A stretch of 64,000 nt of DNA from Lentibacter sp. XHP0401. Its GTDB lineage: Bacteria > Pseudomonadota > Alphaproteobacteria > Rhodobacterales > Rhodobacteraceae. The notes under the pieces are model-generated. The model worked only from the letters and a program-made list of their open reading frames with translations. It did no database searches and was not told the origin of the DNA. The stretch is from the NCBI RefSeq assembly GCF_025751535.1, contig NZ_JAOWLC010000004.1, forward strand, positions 218,408 through 282,407, read 5' to 3'. This document shows positions 15,598-23,757 of the stretch, in pieces. Position 1 is the first letter of the stretch, and each line of letters starts with the position of its first letter. The position numbers were made by a program, and so were the translations under genes.

Positions 15598-17241
15598 ATG
15601 TCCGACACAGCACGCGAGACTATGGAATACGATGTCGTAATCGTTGGTGCGGGGCCTGCCGGGCTTTCGGCTGCGATCCGCCTTAAACAGCTGGATGCGG
15701 ACTTGCAGGTTGTGGTTCTGGAAAAGGGCTCGGAAGTGGGCGCGCATATTCTTTCGGGGGCTGTACTTGACCCATGCGGGCTGGACAAGCTGATCCCTGA
15801 CTGGAAGAAAAAAGGCGCTCCGCTGAATGTGCCTGTGAAAGACGATAACTTCTATATGCTCGGCGAAGCGGGCGGTGTGCGTATTCCCAACTTTCCGATG
15901 CCGCCATTGATGAACAACCATGGCAATTACATTGTTTCCATGGGCAATGTCTGCCGCTGGATGGCGGAGCAGGCGGAGGAACTGGGTGTCGAGATATTCC
16001 CCGGGATGGCGTGTAGCGAGCTTGTCTATGAGGGCGACCGTATCAAAGGTGTTGTCGCCGGTGTTTTCGGGCTTGAGGCCGATGGCAGCATCGGGCCGAA
16101 CAGCGAACCGGGTATGGAGCTGCACGGCAAGTATGTGTTCCTCTCCGAGGGTGTGCGCGGGAGCCTGTCGAAAGAGGTGATTGCGAAATACAATCTCTCG
16201 GACGGGCATGAACCGCAGAAATTCGGCCTTGGTATGAAAGAGATCTGGGAGATCGACCCCGCCAAGCACAAAGAAGGCAGCGTGACTCATACGATGGGCT
16301 GGCCGCTTAATGGCAATGCAGGCGGTGGTTCGTTTATTTACCACCTTGATAAAAATCAGGTTTATGTCGGGTTTGTGGTTCACTTGAATTACAAGAACCC
16401 CTATCTTTATCCCTACATGGAATTCCAGCGTTTCAAGCACCATCCGATGGTGGCGGAGCTTCTGGAAGGCGGCAAGCGTGTGGCTTATGGCGCGCGCGCG
16501 ATCAGCGAGGGCGGCTATCAGTCTATGCCCAAGATGGTTGCGCCCGGTGTGGCGATGCTGGGTTGCTCTGTGGGCATGGTCAACGTGCCGCGCATCAAGG
16601 GCAACCATAATGCGATGCTTTCGGGTATGGCGGCGGCCGAGGCGGCGCATGAGGCTATCAAGGCAGGCCGCGAGGGTGACGAGTTGACAGCTTACGAGAC
16701 CGAAGTGCGCACGGGTGCAATTGGTAAAGACCTCAAGAAAGTGCGCAACGTGAAACCGATGTGGTCGAAGTGGGGCCTCTTGCCTTCTCTGGTTGCGGGT
16801 GGCTTGGACATGTGGACCAACACCTTCGGCTTTTCGCTGTTCGGCACGATGAAGCACGGCAAGAACGACGCGGACAGCACCGAGCCCGCTGCGGCGCATA
16901 AAGAGATTGCTTACCCCAAGCCGGACGGCAAACTGAGCTTTGACCGCCTCACCAACGTGAGCTTCTCGATGACCAACCACGAGGAGAGCCAGCCTGCGCA
17001 TCTCAAGCTCAAGGATGCGAGCATTCCTGTTTCGGTGAACCTGCCGAAGTTTGCAGGGCCCTCGGCGCGTTATTGCCCTGCGGGTGTCTATGAGTTTGTC
17101 GAGAAGGATGGCGAGCAGCAGTTTGTGATCAACTTCCAGAACTGCGTGCATTGCAAGACATGTGATATCAAAGACCCGAGCCAGAACATCAACTGGACCA
17201 CGCCGCAAGGCGGGGACGGGCCGAACTATCCGAATATGTAA
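15598..17241 (+). CDS. Electron transfer flavoprotein-ubiquinone oxidoreductase
   Basis: A 547-residue ETF-QO that moves electrons from reduced ETF (fed by acyl-CoA and dimethylglycine/sarcosine dehydrogenases) to the quinone pool at the inner membrane. The N-terminal FAD site is VIVGAGPAGLSAAIRL, and the C-terminal [4Fe-4S] ligands are C493, C516, C519 and C522 (CPAGVYEF and NCVHCKTCD). Length and domain order are standard. It works with acyl-CoA dehydrogenases such as the one at the left edge. A strong terminator follows. Confidence 0.95.
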   Translation: MSDTARETMEYDVVIVGAGPAGLSAAIRLKQLDADLQVVVLEKGSEVGAHILSGAVLDPCGLDKLIPDWKKKGAPLNVPVKDDNFYMLGEAGGVRIPNFPMPPLMNNHGNYIVSMGNVCRWMAEQAEELGVEIFPGMACSELVYEGDRIKGVVAGVFGLEADGSIGPNSEPGMELHGKYVFLSEGVRGSLSKEVIAKYNLSDGHEPQKFGLGMKEIWEIDPAKHKEGSVTHTMGWPLNGNAGGGSFIYHLDKNQVYVGFVVHLNYKNPYLYPYMEFQRFKHHPMVAELLEGGKRVAYGARAISEGGYQSMPKMVAPGVAMLGCSVGMVNVPRIKGNHNAMLSGMAAAEAAHEAIKAGREGDELTAYETEVRTGAIGKDLKKVRNVKPMWSKWGLLPSLVAGGLDMWTNTFGFSLFGTMKHGKNDADSTEPAAAHKEIAYPKPDGKLSFDRLTNVSFSMTNHEESQPAHLKLKDASIPVSVNLPKFAGPSARYCPAGVYEFVEKDGEQQFVINFQNCVHCKTCDIKDPSQNINWTTPQGGDGPNYPNM

Positions 17242-17250
17242 GCGGCGAAC

Positions 17251-17276
17251 GGGCGGGGGATGACCCCGCCCTTTTT
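17251..17276 (+). terminator. Rho-independent terminator after ETF-QO
   Basis: GGGCGGGG (17251-17258) and CCCCGCCC (17264-17271) form a perfect 8-bp stem with a 5-base loop followed by TTTTT. Confidence 0.9.
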
Positions 17277-17441
17277 GTTTGTGAGGTGGGCCTAAACCGG
17301 AGGTATAGGCGGCTATGTCGCGGGGTTTAGAGACGCAGATTAGGCTTTTGGGTCAATAGGATTTGTGCACAGGATAGGCATGTTGAGGCGCAAGGGCGAG
17401 ATGCTTCTTGCCTGAAACTCAAACCTGAAAGGGACAATGCA

Positions 17442-17696
17442 ATGATCCGTAAATTTATCCTCCCCGCCGTTCTGATGAGCGCTTTGGCTGCCCCTGCTTT
17501 TGCGAGCGACACAGTCCAGCTCAATGATGAGAACACCACGAAAATCCGCGCGATGCTGACCGAGCAGGGCTACGAGGTTGCCAAGATCAAGCTCGAAGAT
17601 GGTATGTATGAAGCCTATGCACGCAAAGATGGGCAGCGCTACGAGGTCTATCTTGATGCGGCTTTCAATATTGTAAAAACAGACCTTGATGATTGA
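17442..17696 (+). CDS. Small periplasmic PepSY-domain protein
   Basis: An 84-residue secreted protein: signal peptide ending APAFA (cleavage near residue 21-22) followed by a single PepSY-like domain (IRAMLTEQGYEVAKIKLEDG ... YEVYLDAAFNIVKTDLDD, read in parts). PepSY domains are thought to regulate peptidases or redox partners. The next gene is a cytochrome b561, a pairing commonly seen with PepSY proteins, so a membrane electron-transfer role is a reasonable inference. Confidence 0.85.
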   Translation: MIRKFILPAVLMSALAAPAFASDTVQLNDENTTKIRAMLTEQGYEVAKIKLEDGMYEAYARKDGQRYEVYLDAAFNIVKTDLDD

Positions 17697-17703
17697 TCTG
17701 GGC

Positions 17704-17732
17704 GAGGGGTGCGGGATGACCGCGCCCCTTTC
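17704..17732 (+). terminator. Weak hairpin after the PepSY gene
   Basis: GGGGTGCG and CGCGCCCC pair over eight positions (one G-T) and are followed by TTTCG. This may attenuate transcription between the PepSY and cytochrome genes rather than end it. Confidence 0.45.
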
Positions 17733-17750
17733 GAATGAGGGGGACGGGAT

Positions 17751-18275
17751 ATGAAACATATCTATGTTTGGGACATTTTTGTACGCTGCTTTCATTGGTT
17801 GCTTGTGCTCGGCTTTGCTGCCAACGCGCTGATTATTGATGATGACAGCAAGTTACACATCTGGGTGGGGTATTGCGTACTGGCGCTTGTGCTGGCGCGG
17901 ATTGTTTGGGGCTTTGTTGGCCGTGGATATGCACGATTTGCGAGTTTTCCACCAAGCGTTCGTGGTGCTGCCGCGCAGTTGACCGACATAGCCACACAGC
18001 GAAATCATGCCCATGTCGGGCATTCACCGCTTGGCGCGCTCATGATTTATAATCTCATCGCTTCTCTTCTGGTGCTAGGCCTGTCGGGCTATCTTATGAC
18101 GACCGATATGTTCTGGGGCACAGAATGGACTGAGGAATTGCACGAGCTGGCGGCGATCTGGACAGAAGCTTCGGTGATTGTTCATATTCTTGCGGCTCTC
18201 TTCGAGAGCAAGCGCACCAGAGTAAACCTGCCAAAGGCTATGGTGACTGGCTTTAAGGACATGCCCGAAGAATAG
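17751..18275 (+). CDS. Cytochrome b561-family membrane protein
   Basis: A 174-residue protein with four transmembrane helices of the bacterial cytochrome b561 (b/b6-like) family. It opens with VWDIFVRCFHWLLVLGF, where the histidine is a heme ligand candidate, and has further histidines in the helix regions (HAHVGHSPLGALM, HELAAIWTEASVIVHI). It probably passes electrons between quinol and a periplasmic acceptor. It lies between a PepSY protein and a membrane-bound LuxR-type regulator. Confidence 0.88.
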   Translation: MKHIYVWDIFVRCFHWLLVLGFAANALIIDDDSKLHIWVGYCVLALVLARIVWGFVGRGYARFASFPPSVRGAAAQLTDIATQRNHAHVGHSPLGALMIYNLIASLLVLGLSGYLMTTDMFWGTEWTEELHELAAIWTEASVIVHILAALFESKRTRVNLPKAMVTGFKDMPEE

Positions 18276-18283
18276 GGGGGAAG

Positions 18284-18802
18284 ATGCCGATCAACAAGAT
18301 GTCTCGTTTCCCGCTCGGGCTTTTTCTTTTGATGGTCGTGCAGTTCTTCTGCGCGGTGTTCTTCATCGGTGATGTTGTGGCTGATTACCGCGCGATGGGC
18401 GGGCTTACGGGGGGCATTCACTTCTGGGTTGAAGTTTTTGCGACCGTTAGCCTGTTTGTAACGATTGCCTTTGAGGCGAAGTTCCTGCTGCGCTTGTTGC
18501 GGCGAGAGGCGCATTTACAAGACAGATTGCGGCTTGCGAGCGCGGCTGTTTATGATGTGATCGAGGCCCAGTTTGACGAGTGGGCGCTCTCGCCCGCGGA
18601 AGTGGATGTGGCGACCTTTCTTGTGAAGGGGCTTGATATTGCCGAGATTGCACATGTGCGCGGATGTGCGGAAGGCACGGTGAAAGCGCATCTGAACGCG
18701 ATTTACCGCAAGTCAGGCACGCACAGCCGCGGCGAGCTTCTGAGCGTGGTGATTGATGTGCTTCTGGGGCAGGAGGCCGCGGGGAGCGGCACAGCTGGTT
18801 AG
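18284..18802 (+). CDS. Membrane-anchored LuxR-type transcriptional regulator
   Basis: A 172-residue protein with two N-terminal transmembrane helices (about residues 8-28 and 45-65) and a C-terminal GerE/LuxR helix-turn-helix (LSPAEVDVATFLVKGLDIAEIA ... GTVKAHLNAIYRKSG, read in parts). It starts eight bases after the cytochrome b561 gene, so the three genes could form a redox-sensing unit in which the regulator reads a membrane signal. No ligand domain is visible besides the membrane part. Confidence 0.85.
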   Translation: MPINKMSRFPLGLFLLMVVQFFCAVFFIGDVVADYRAMGGLTGGIHFWVEVFATVSLFVTIAFEAKFLLRLLRREAHLQDRLRLASAAVYDVIEAQFDEWALSPAEVDVATFLVKGLDIAEIAHVRGCAEGTVKAHLNAIYRKSGTHSRGELLSVVIDVLLGQEAAGSGTAG

Positions 18803-18907
18803 GGGCCGCTTTTCTGCTCATTCAGCGATGCTGGCGCGCCTTCAACTTGCTTTTACGTTTCCCATGTTTAGATTGGAAACAGCAGATATAAAAAGAGGGC
18901 CGCAGGT

Positions 18908-20629
18908 ATGATGACAGGTTTGAAACGGGCGGCGCTTGTTGCGGTGCTTGGCTGTGCGGTGAGCGCACCGCTGCCGGCGGTGGCAGAGAGCTTCTCGGGA
19001 GCCTATCTGGCGGCACGTCAGGCACAGTATCTGAACGACTATGAAGCAGCGGCGCGCTATTTCACGGTTGCGTTGACACGTGACCCTTCAAATATCGAGA
19101 TCATGGACGAGCTGATTTTGGCGCAGATCGCGCTGGGGCAGTTTGACCGGGCTGGCGCTGTCGCACGCAAGCTTGAGGCTGACGGGCACAGAAGCCAGGT
19201 CGGTCAAATGGCGCTTGCGGCGATTGAGGGTGCTGAAGAGAATTATGATGCGCTGATTGCACGCGTCGAAGACGAGCGCTTGATGGGCGAGTTGGTTGAC
19301 GGGCTGGTGAAGGCCTGGGCGCTTGTCGGAAAGGGCGATATGAGCGCGGCACTGGCCGAGTTTGATGTTATTTCCGAAGAAAACGGCACGCGGGCTTTCG
19401 GGCATTATCACAAGGCACTCGCTCTGGCGCTTGTGGGCGACCTTGAGGGCGCGGAGGCGCTGTTTGGCGGAGCGCAGCCCGGCTCGATTATGCAATCGCG
19501 GCGCGGTTTGCTGACGCATGTGCAGATCCTGAGCCAGCTCGGGCGTAGCGAAGTGGCGCTTGAACAGCTCAAGGCGCGGTTTGGCGACACGCAAGACCCC
19601 GAGATTACGCAGATGAGTGACGTGCTGGAGGCGGGGGGCGATCTGAGATTTGATGTACTGCAAAGCCCGCGTGACGGGGTGGCCGAGGTTTTCTTTACAA
19701 TAGCAGGCGCATTGGCTGTAGAGCCGCGTGGCACGGATACCTTGCTTTTTGCCCGCGTGGCACAGCACATGCGCCCCGATCTGGTTGATGCGAGCCTGCT
19801 TCTGGCGCAGCTCCTGGAAGATCAGGGGCAATATGAGGCCGCCGTGGCGGCTTACCGCTCTGTGCCCAACACGCACCCCGCTTTTTATGTGGCCGAGATG
19901 GGCCGCGCGGAAACGCTGCGTGAGGCAGGCAAGACGGATGCGGCCATCGAGGTGATGACAACGCTTGCCAAGACCTATGGAACCTTGCCTGTTGTGCAGA
20001 GTGCCATGGGAGATTTGCTGCGCGGGGAAGAGCGCTTTGAAGAAGCTATTGCGGCCTATGACCGCTCGCTTGCGCTTTGGGACGGGCGAGAAAATACCGA
20101 TTGGCGCACCTATTACGCGCGCGGGATTGTGCACGAACGTCTCGACAAATGGGAGCAGGCGGAAGCCGATTTTCGTGCGGCCCTGGCGATCAGTCCGGGG
20201 GAGCCGAATGTGCTGAACTATCTCGGCTACTCGCTTGTCGAACATCATACGAAGCTTGATGAAGCGCTTGAAATGATCGAACAGGCTGTCGCTGCGCGGC
20301 CACAGAGCGGTTATATTATCGACAGTTTGGGTTGGGCGCTGTTCCGCCTTGGACGCTATGAAGAGGCTGTGCCGCATATGGAGCGGGCCGCCGAGCTTAT
20401 GTCGATTGATCCTGTGGTGAATGACCATCTGGGCGATGTTTACTGGGCTGTCGGGCGCAAGCTTGAGGCCGAGTTTCAGTGGAAGCGTGCGCTTTCGTTT
20501 ATCGACCATGGTGAAGTGAGCCAGGATGCAGACCCTGAGCGCATTCGCCGCAAGCTTGAGGTCGGACTGGACAAGGTTCTGGAAGACGAGGGCGCAAAGG
20601 CACTTGAGCTTGTGAATGACGAGAGTTGA
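18908..20629 (+). CDS. Exported TPR-repeat protein
   Basis: A 573-residue protein with a signal peptide (cleavage after PAVA, about residue 26) and many tetratricopeptide repeats, clearest from residue 30 (YEAAARYFTVALTRDPSN) and from 360 to 540 (FEEAIAAYDRSLAL; WEQAEADFRAALAISPGEPN; YEEAVPHMERAAELM, among others). TPR proteins scaffold envelope assemblies. Its 3' end overlaps ispE by 14 bases, and this TPR-ispE neighbourhood is common in Rhodobacterales. Function is unknown. Confidence 0.88.
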   Translation: MMTGLKRAALVAVLGCAVSAPLPAVAESFSGAYLAARQAQYLNDYEAAARYFTVALTRDPSNIEIMDELILAQIALGQFDRAGAVARKLEADGHRSQVGQMALAAIEGAEENYDALIARVEDERLMGELVDGLVKAWALVGKGDMSAALAEFDVISEENGTRAFGHYHKALALALVGDLEGAEALFGGAQPGSIMQSRRGLLTHVQILSQLGRSEVALEQLKARFGDTQDPEITQMSDVLEAGGDLRFDVLQSPRDGVAEVFFTIAGALAVEPRGTDTLLFARVAQHMRPDLVDASLLLAQLLEDQGQYEAAVAAYRSVPNTHPAFYVAEMGRAETLREAGKTDAAIEVMTTLAKTYGTLPVVQSAMGDLLRGEERFEEAIAAYDRSLALWDGRENTDWRTYYARGIVHERLDKWEQAEADFRAALAISPGEPNVLNYLGYSLVEHHTKLDEALEMIEQAVAARPQSGYIIDSLGWALFRLGRYEEAVPHMERAAELMSIDPVVNDHLGDVYWAVGRKLEAEFQWKRALSFIDHGEVSQDADPERIRRKLEVGLDKVLEDEGAKALELVNDES

Positions 20630-21446
20630 AGAGGCTTTTGCGCCGGCCAAAGTAAACCTTGCGCTGCATGTCACAGGGCAGCGGGCTGATGGCTATCATC
20701 TGCTGGAAAGCCTCGTGGTTTTTGCAAACATAGGTGATTGCGTGACTGCGCGACTGGCTGATGAGCCAAGCCTGCATGTCCATGGCCCGCTGGCGGCGGG
20801 TGTGCCAACCGGCCCCGGGAATCTTGTGCTGAAGGCGGCCGCATGGGCGGGGCATGACGCTGCGTTTGAGCTTGAGAAAAACTTGCCTGCGGCGGCAGGG
20901 ATTGGCGGCGGCTCTTCGGATGCGGCGGCGGCTTTACGCGCGCTTGAGGCTCTGACGGGGCGGGCCGTGGATGTGACCCGACTGGCCGAGTTGGGCGCGG
21001 ATCTGCCTGTTTGCTATTTTGGCCGATCCTGCCTGATGCGCGGCGTCGGAGAGCAGGTTGAGGGCGTTGCGCTTCCAAGGGTGCCCGCTGTTTTGGCCAA
21101 TCCGCGCGTCGAGGTGGCGACACCGAAAGTGTTTGCTGCGCTGGCGCTTAAAGACAATCCGCCGATGCCCGTGTTGCCTGTGCTTGACGATGTCTCCGCG
21201 TTGGTTGCTTTTCTGGCCAATGAAACCCGAAACGACCTTGAAGCCCCTGCGCTTGCACTTGCGCCTGTCATTGGCGAGGTGATTGACCGTCTTTGGGCTT
21301 TGGAGGGCGCACGGCTTGCGCGCATGTCGGGTTCGGGGGCCACCTGCTTTGCGCTGTTTGACGAGATCGGCGCAGCAGAGAAGGCCGCCGCTGACCTGAA
21401 AGCGCAAAAGCCCGACTGGTGGATAAGCGCGGTTTGGCTCAGTTGA
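20616..21446 (+). CDS. ispE: 4-diphosphocytidyl-2-C-methyl-D-erythritol kinase IspE
   Basis: A GHMP kinase of 276 residues that phosphorylates CDP-methylerythritol in the MEP isoprenoid pathway. Seen: FAPAKVNLALHVTGQRADGYH, the ATP-binding loop PAAAGIGGGSSDAAAAL, and the C-terminal SGSGATCFALF. The ATG lies within the TPR gene end, in another frame, suggesting translational coupling. Confidence 0.95.
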   Translation: MTRVEEAFAPAKVNLALHVTGQRADGYHLLESLVVFANIGDCVTARLADEPSLHVHGPLAAGVPTGPGNLVLKAAAWAGHDAAFELEKNLPAAAGIGGGSSDAAAALRALEALTGRAVDVTRLAELGADLPVCYFGRSCLMRGVGEQVEGVALPRVPAVLANPRVEVATPKVFAALALKDNPPMPVLPVLDDVSALVAFLANETRNDLEAPALALAPVIGEVIDRLWALEGARLARMSGSGATCFALFDEIGAAEKAAADLKAQKPDWWISAVWLS

Positions 21447-21517
21447 AAGAAATCTGGCGCAGAACTTGCAACCGAGCGGTGAAAGGTTACGTTTAGATTG
21501 AATAGAGGATTCGCGCT

Positions 21518-21856
21518 ATGCCAAAGCTCATCAAGCTCTACATCGTCAATGTTGCCATCGGGTTCGCGCTCGCCGGGCTGTTTGTCGGGATGCTGCTGTG
21601 GTTCAATATCGCAAACCTCTGGCACCTTGTGAGCCATTCGGACAAAGGCCTGTTGGCCGTGATCATTTTGTGGATTTCAAACGGGATTATCTTTGCGGGC
21701 GTTCAGTTTGGAATTGCTGTGATGCGCATGAAGGACGATGATGACGACGAGCCGCGCGGAGGCAATAAAGCCCCGAGCCTTGTGCATCTTGCCGAGCCTG
21801 TGCTTGTGCGCGTGAAGGCCAAGCCAAACATGCAGGAACAGTCGCGCCGCTACTGA
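21518..21856 (+). CDS. Small membrane protein, unknown function
   Basis: A 112-residue protein with two transmembrane helices (about 7-29 and 44-66), an acidic patch DDDDDEP, and a soluble tail (LVHLAEPVLVRVKAKP). It lies next to the structured RNA at 21896-22071. In Rhodobacter sphaeroides a salt-stress membrane protein gene is reported beside the 6S RNA gene; whether this is the same family I cannot tell. Confidence 0.65.
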   Translation: MPKLIKLYIVNVAIGFALAGLFVGMLLWFNIANLWHLVSHSDKGLLAVIILWISNGIIFAGVQFGIAVMRMKDDDDDEPRGGNKAPSLVHLAEPVLVRVKAKPNMQEQSRRY

Positions 21857-21895
21857 GCCGAATTTTCATCCCTGAAGAGTAGTAAAGTGACGGAA

Positions 21896-22071
21896 CCACC
21901 GCAACCGTTGGGTTATCTCATTCCCGAGGACCTGTATGTACAGGTGGGCGTCAGGTAACATGGCCAGGGCCATGACAGAGCCAACTCCCTCGGAATGCTT
22001 AAGGCCACCGGAATGCAACCGTAAAACGAGAAGGGCAGAAGCCGTCTTCTCATAGGTAGGGCTTGCGGAGG
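21896..22071 (+). ncRNA. Structured RNA, 6S RNA (SsrS)-like
   Basis: About 176 nt with no plausible gene but dense pairing. The closing stem is CC-CCGCAA (21896-21904) with TTGCGG-GG (22063-22071). The inner arm is CATTCCCGAGG (21919-21929) with CCTCGGAATG (21988-21997), capped by ACCTGT/ACAGGT (21930-21945) and CATGGCC/GGCCATG (21959-21974). A 3'-side hairpin has GAGAAG-GGC (22028-22036) with GCC-GT-CTTCTC (22041-22051). A rod with a large asymmetric bubble and a small hairpin on its 3' strand resembles 6S RNA, which mimics an open promoter and holds sigma-70 RNA polymerase. The strand and identity are inferred from this resemblance only; the minus strand could fold similarly. Confidence 0.5.
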
Positions 22072-22141
22072 CTGCGCGCAAGTGGGCGAATGTGGCATTT
22101 TGGGGTTGATTGGTGTTCTCTTTTTGTTCAAGCTTGAGTCC

Positions 22142-22582
22142 ATGGATGAACTCCCCCCTTTTATGCAGGCAGGCCAGCTTCTGGCGCGTGGTGTGTGCCG
22201 ACATTTACTAAGCCACAATTTCACGTCACTGGAAGAGTTTGTGCCCGAACGCGGCAAGCGCGTGGATGTTATGGCGCTGGGCCCCAAGGGCGAGATCTGG
22301 GTGATTGAATGCAAATCATGCCGTGAGGACTACATGGCCGATCACAAGTGGCGGGGCTATCTGGAGTGGTGCGACCGCTTTTTCTGGGCGGTCGATGCAC
22401 AGTTCCCGCTTGAGCTTTTGCCAGACGAAACGGGGCTGATCATGGCGGATGCGTATGGCGCGGAAGTCGTGCGGATGGGCCCCGAGAGCAAGCTTGCCGC
22501 CGCGCGGCGCAAGAAAATCACGCTGAAGTTTGCCCGCGACGTGGCGCTGCGCCACCAAAGGCTGCGGGATCCGAGGGCTTAG
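22142..22582 (+). CDS. MmcB family DNA repair protein
   Basis: A 146-residue protein of the MmcB family (alphaproteobacterial, SOS-linked, PD-(D/E)XK-like nuclease fold). Seen: QLLARGVCRHLLSHNFTSLEEF (parts), ERGKRVDVMALGPKGEIWVIECKS with the D...ExK pattern, and DHKWRGYLEWCDRFFWAVD (parts). I start it at ATG 22142 (MDELPPFMQ); a GTG at 22082 would add a hydrophobic stretch not found in the family and would run into the structured RNA. Its stop overlaps the convergent DUF6324 stop. Confidence 0.88.
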   Translation: MDELPPFMQAGQLLARGVCRHLLSHNFTSLEEFVPERGKRVDVMALGPKGEIWVIECKSCREDYMADHKWRGYLEWCDRFFWAVDAQFPLELLPDETGLIMADAYGAEVVRMGPESKLAAARRKKITLKFARDVALRHQRLRDPRA

Positions 22583-22758
22583 CCGGATATGGCTTTTGCT
22601 GCGGCAAGAATCTCTTCGGCGATTTCCTCCGCCTCTTCAGGCGTGAAGTCCATCGGGATTTCGACGCCGCCAGCTTCGACGAAAATACGCACCATGCCCT
22701 GATCTGTTGGGCCGATCTGCATATTGGCTTCGATGTCGCGTTCGGTGTTGATGCCCAT
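22579..22758 (-). CDS. DUF6324 family small protein
   Basis: A 59-residue acidic soluble protein (starts MGINTERDIEANMQIG; core GMVRIFVEAGGVEIPMDF; then a Glu-rich helix PEEAEEIAEEI). I recognise the DUF6324 type of Rhodobacterales; function unknown. It has a strong ribosome binding site (AAGGAGAG) and standard codon use. The stop codons of this gene and mmcB interlock. Confidence 0.8.
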   Translation of the reverse strand: MGINTERDIEANMQIGPTDQGMVRIFVEAGGVEIPMDFTPEEAEEIAEEILAAAKAISG

Positions 22759-22836
22759 GGTGGCTCTCCTTCGTTGCGTATTGGAGCTAGCGAGTTTTTA
22801 GTTGTGATGCAAGCGGACTAGAGGCAGGCTTAGGCT

Positions 22837-23319
22837 ATGAGCGAGATCACTTTGAGAGAGTTTCATCCGGATGATGCAGGCTGGCTGGCCACGCAGCATG
22901 GTATACTTTACACGCGCGATGAGGGGTTTGATGCGAGTTTCGAGATTTTGGTGGCCGAGATTCTTGCGGACTTTATTCGCAACCACGACCCGGTCTGCGA
23001 GCGCGGTTGGATCGCGGAGCAGGATGGTGTGCGCCTCGGCTCGATCTTTTGTGTGAGGCTGGATGGGCAAACCGCTAAGCTTCGATTGTTTTTGCTGATG
23101 CCTGAGGCACGCGGCAAAGGGTTGGGGCGGCGACTTTTGAGCGAATGTATGAGTTATGCTAAATCCAAGGGCTACACGCGGATGCAGCTTTGGACCCATG
23201 AGAGCCACAAGGCGGCCTGCGCGCTCTATGCCAAAACGGGGTGGAGCCTTGTTTCTTCAAAAGCGGTACACAGTTTCGGAGCCGACAGGATAGAACAAAG
23301 CTGGGAAATTGGTCTTTAA
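22837..23319 (+). CDS. GNAT family N-acetyltransferase
   Basis: A 160-residue GCN5-related acetyltransferase. The acetyl-CoA pyrophosphate loop ARGKGLGRRLL lies after a LFLLMPE strand (about residues 86-101), followed by YTRMQLWTHESHKAACALYAKTGW (parts), the typical motif B end. The substrate is unknown. It reads alone between DUF6324 and tRNA-His. Confidence 0.88.
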   Translation: MSEITLREFHPDDAGWLATQHGILYTRDEGFDASFEILVAEILADFIRNHDPVCERGWIAEQDGVRLGSIFCVRLDGQTAKLRLFLLMPEARGKGLGRRLLSECMSYAKSKGYTRMQLWTHESHKAACALYAKTGWSLVSSKAVHSFGADRIEQSWEIGL

Positions 23320-23362
23320 GGCTCTTGCATTCGTGCGAATGGAAAGTTAAATCACCCCCAAT

Positions 23363-23439
23363 GCCGCCTTAGCTCAGTTGGTTAGAGCACTGGTTTGTGG
23401 AACCAGGGGTCCCCCGTTCGAGCCGGGGAGGCGGTACCA
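23363..23439 (+). tRNA. tRNA-His (GTG)
   Basis: A 77-nt cloverleaf including encoded CCA. Acceptor GCCGCCT pairs with AGGCGGT (a G1-U72 wobble), D stem GCTC/GAGC, anticodon stem CTGGT/ACCAG around loop TTGTGGA with anticodon GTG, T stem CCCCG/CGGGG around TTCGAGC. The base before G1 is T, so G-1 is not encoded, and the discriminator is A73 rather than C73. This is the unusual tRNA-His known from a group of Alphaproteobacteria with a matching histidyl-tRNA synthetase. Confidence 0.97.
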
Positions 23440-23757
23440 TCACTCCCCCGTTGATAGCTTGATCTCTTGAAGAAGCGTCGCACCGTCGCGCGCGAAGATC
23501 AGGATTCGCTCGTCTTCCGTGACCACGGCAAACCAGCTTTCACCTTGGGTGAAGGCTTGGGCTTTTGTGCCTTCGGGCAGGGTGATGCGCGAGGGCAGCG
23601 GCGGAACATCGGCTTGCAAGCGGATGACAAGCAGGGCAATGACCGCTACAAGCCCGACAATCATCACCCCTGCGAGGGCCGTTACCAAAAGTTTGAGGTA
23701 GCGCACGAGGCTCGGGTCGACTTCAACTTGCTCAAAGCCTTCGGGGGTTTCACTCAT
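23440..23757 (-). CDS. DUF6476 family membrane protein
   Basis: A 105-residue protein: short cytoplasmic N-terminus (MSETPEGFEQVEVDPSLVR), one transmembrane helix (about 23-45), and a periplasmic domain (LPSRITLPEGTKAQAFTQGE, EDERILIFARDG). I recognise the DUF6476 type; function unknown. A longer reading frame upstream is only the antisense of the pseudouridine synthase gene. Its stop codon directly adjoins tRNA-His, and its start codon overlaps that of the divergent synthase gene. Confidence 0.8.
   Translation of the reverse strand: MSETPEGFEQVEVDPSLVRYLKLLVTALAGVMIVGLVAVIALLVIRLQADVPPLPSRITLPEGTKAQAFTQGESWFAVVTEDERILIFARDGATLLQEIKLSTGE

Noticed and set aside
21866..22204. 112-codon minus-strand frame over the structured RNA
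   Set aside because: It overlaps the stem-rich RNA and the mmcB start; its coding look is better explained by the paired RNA sequence.
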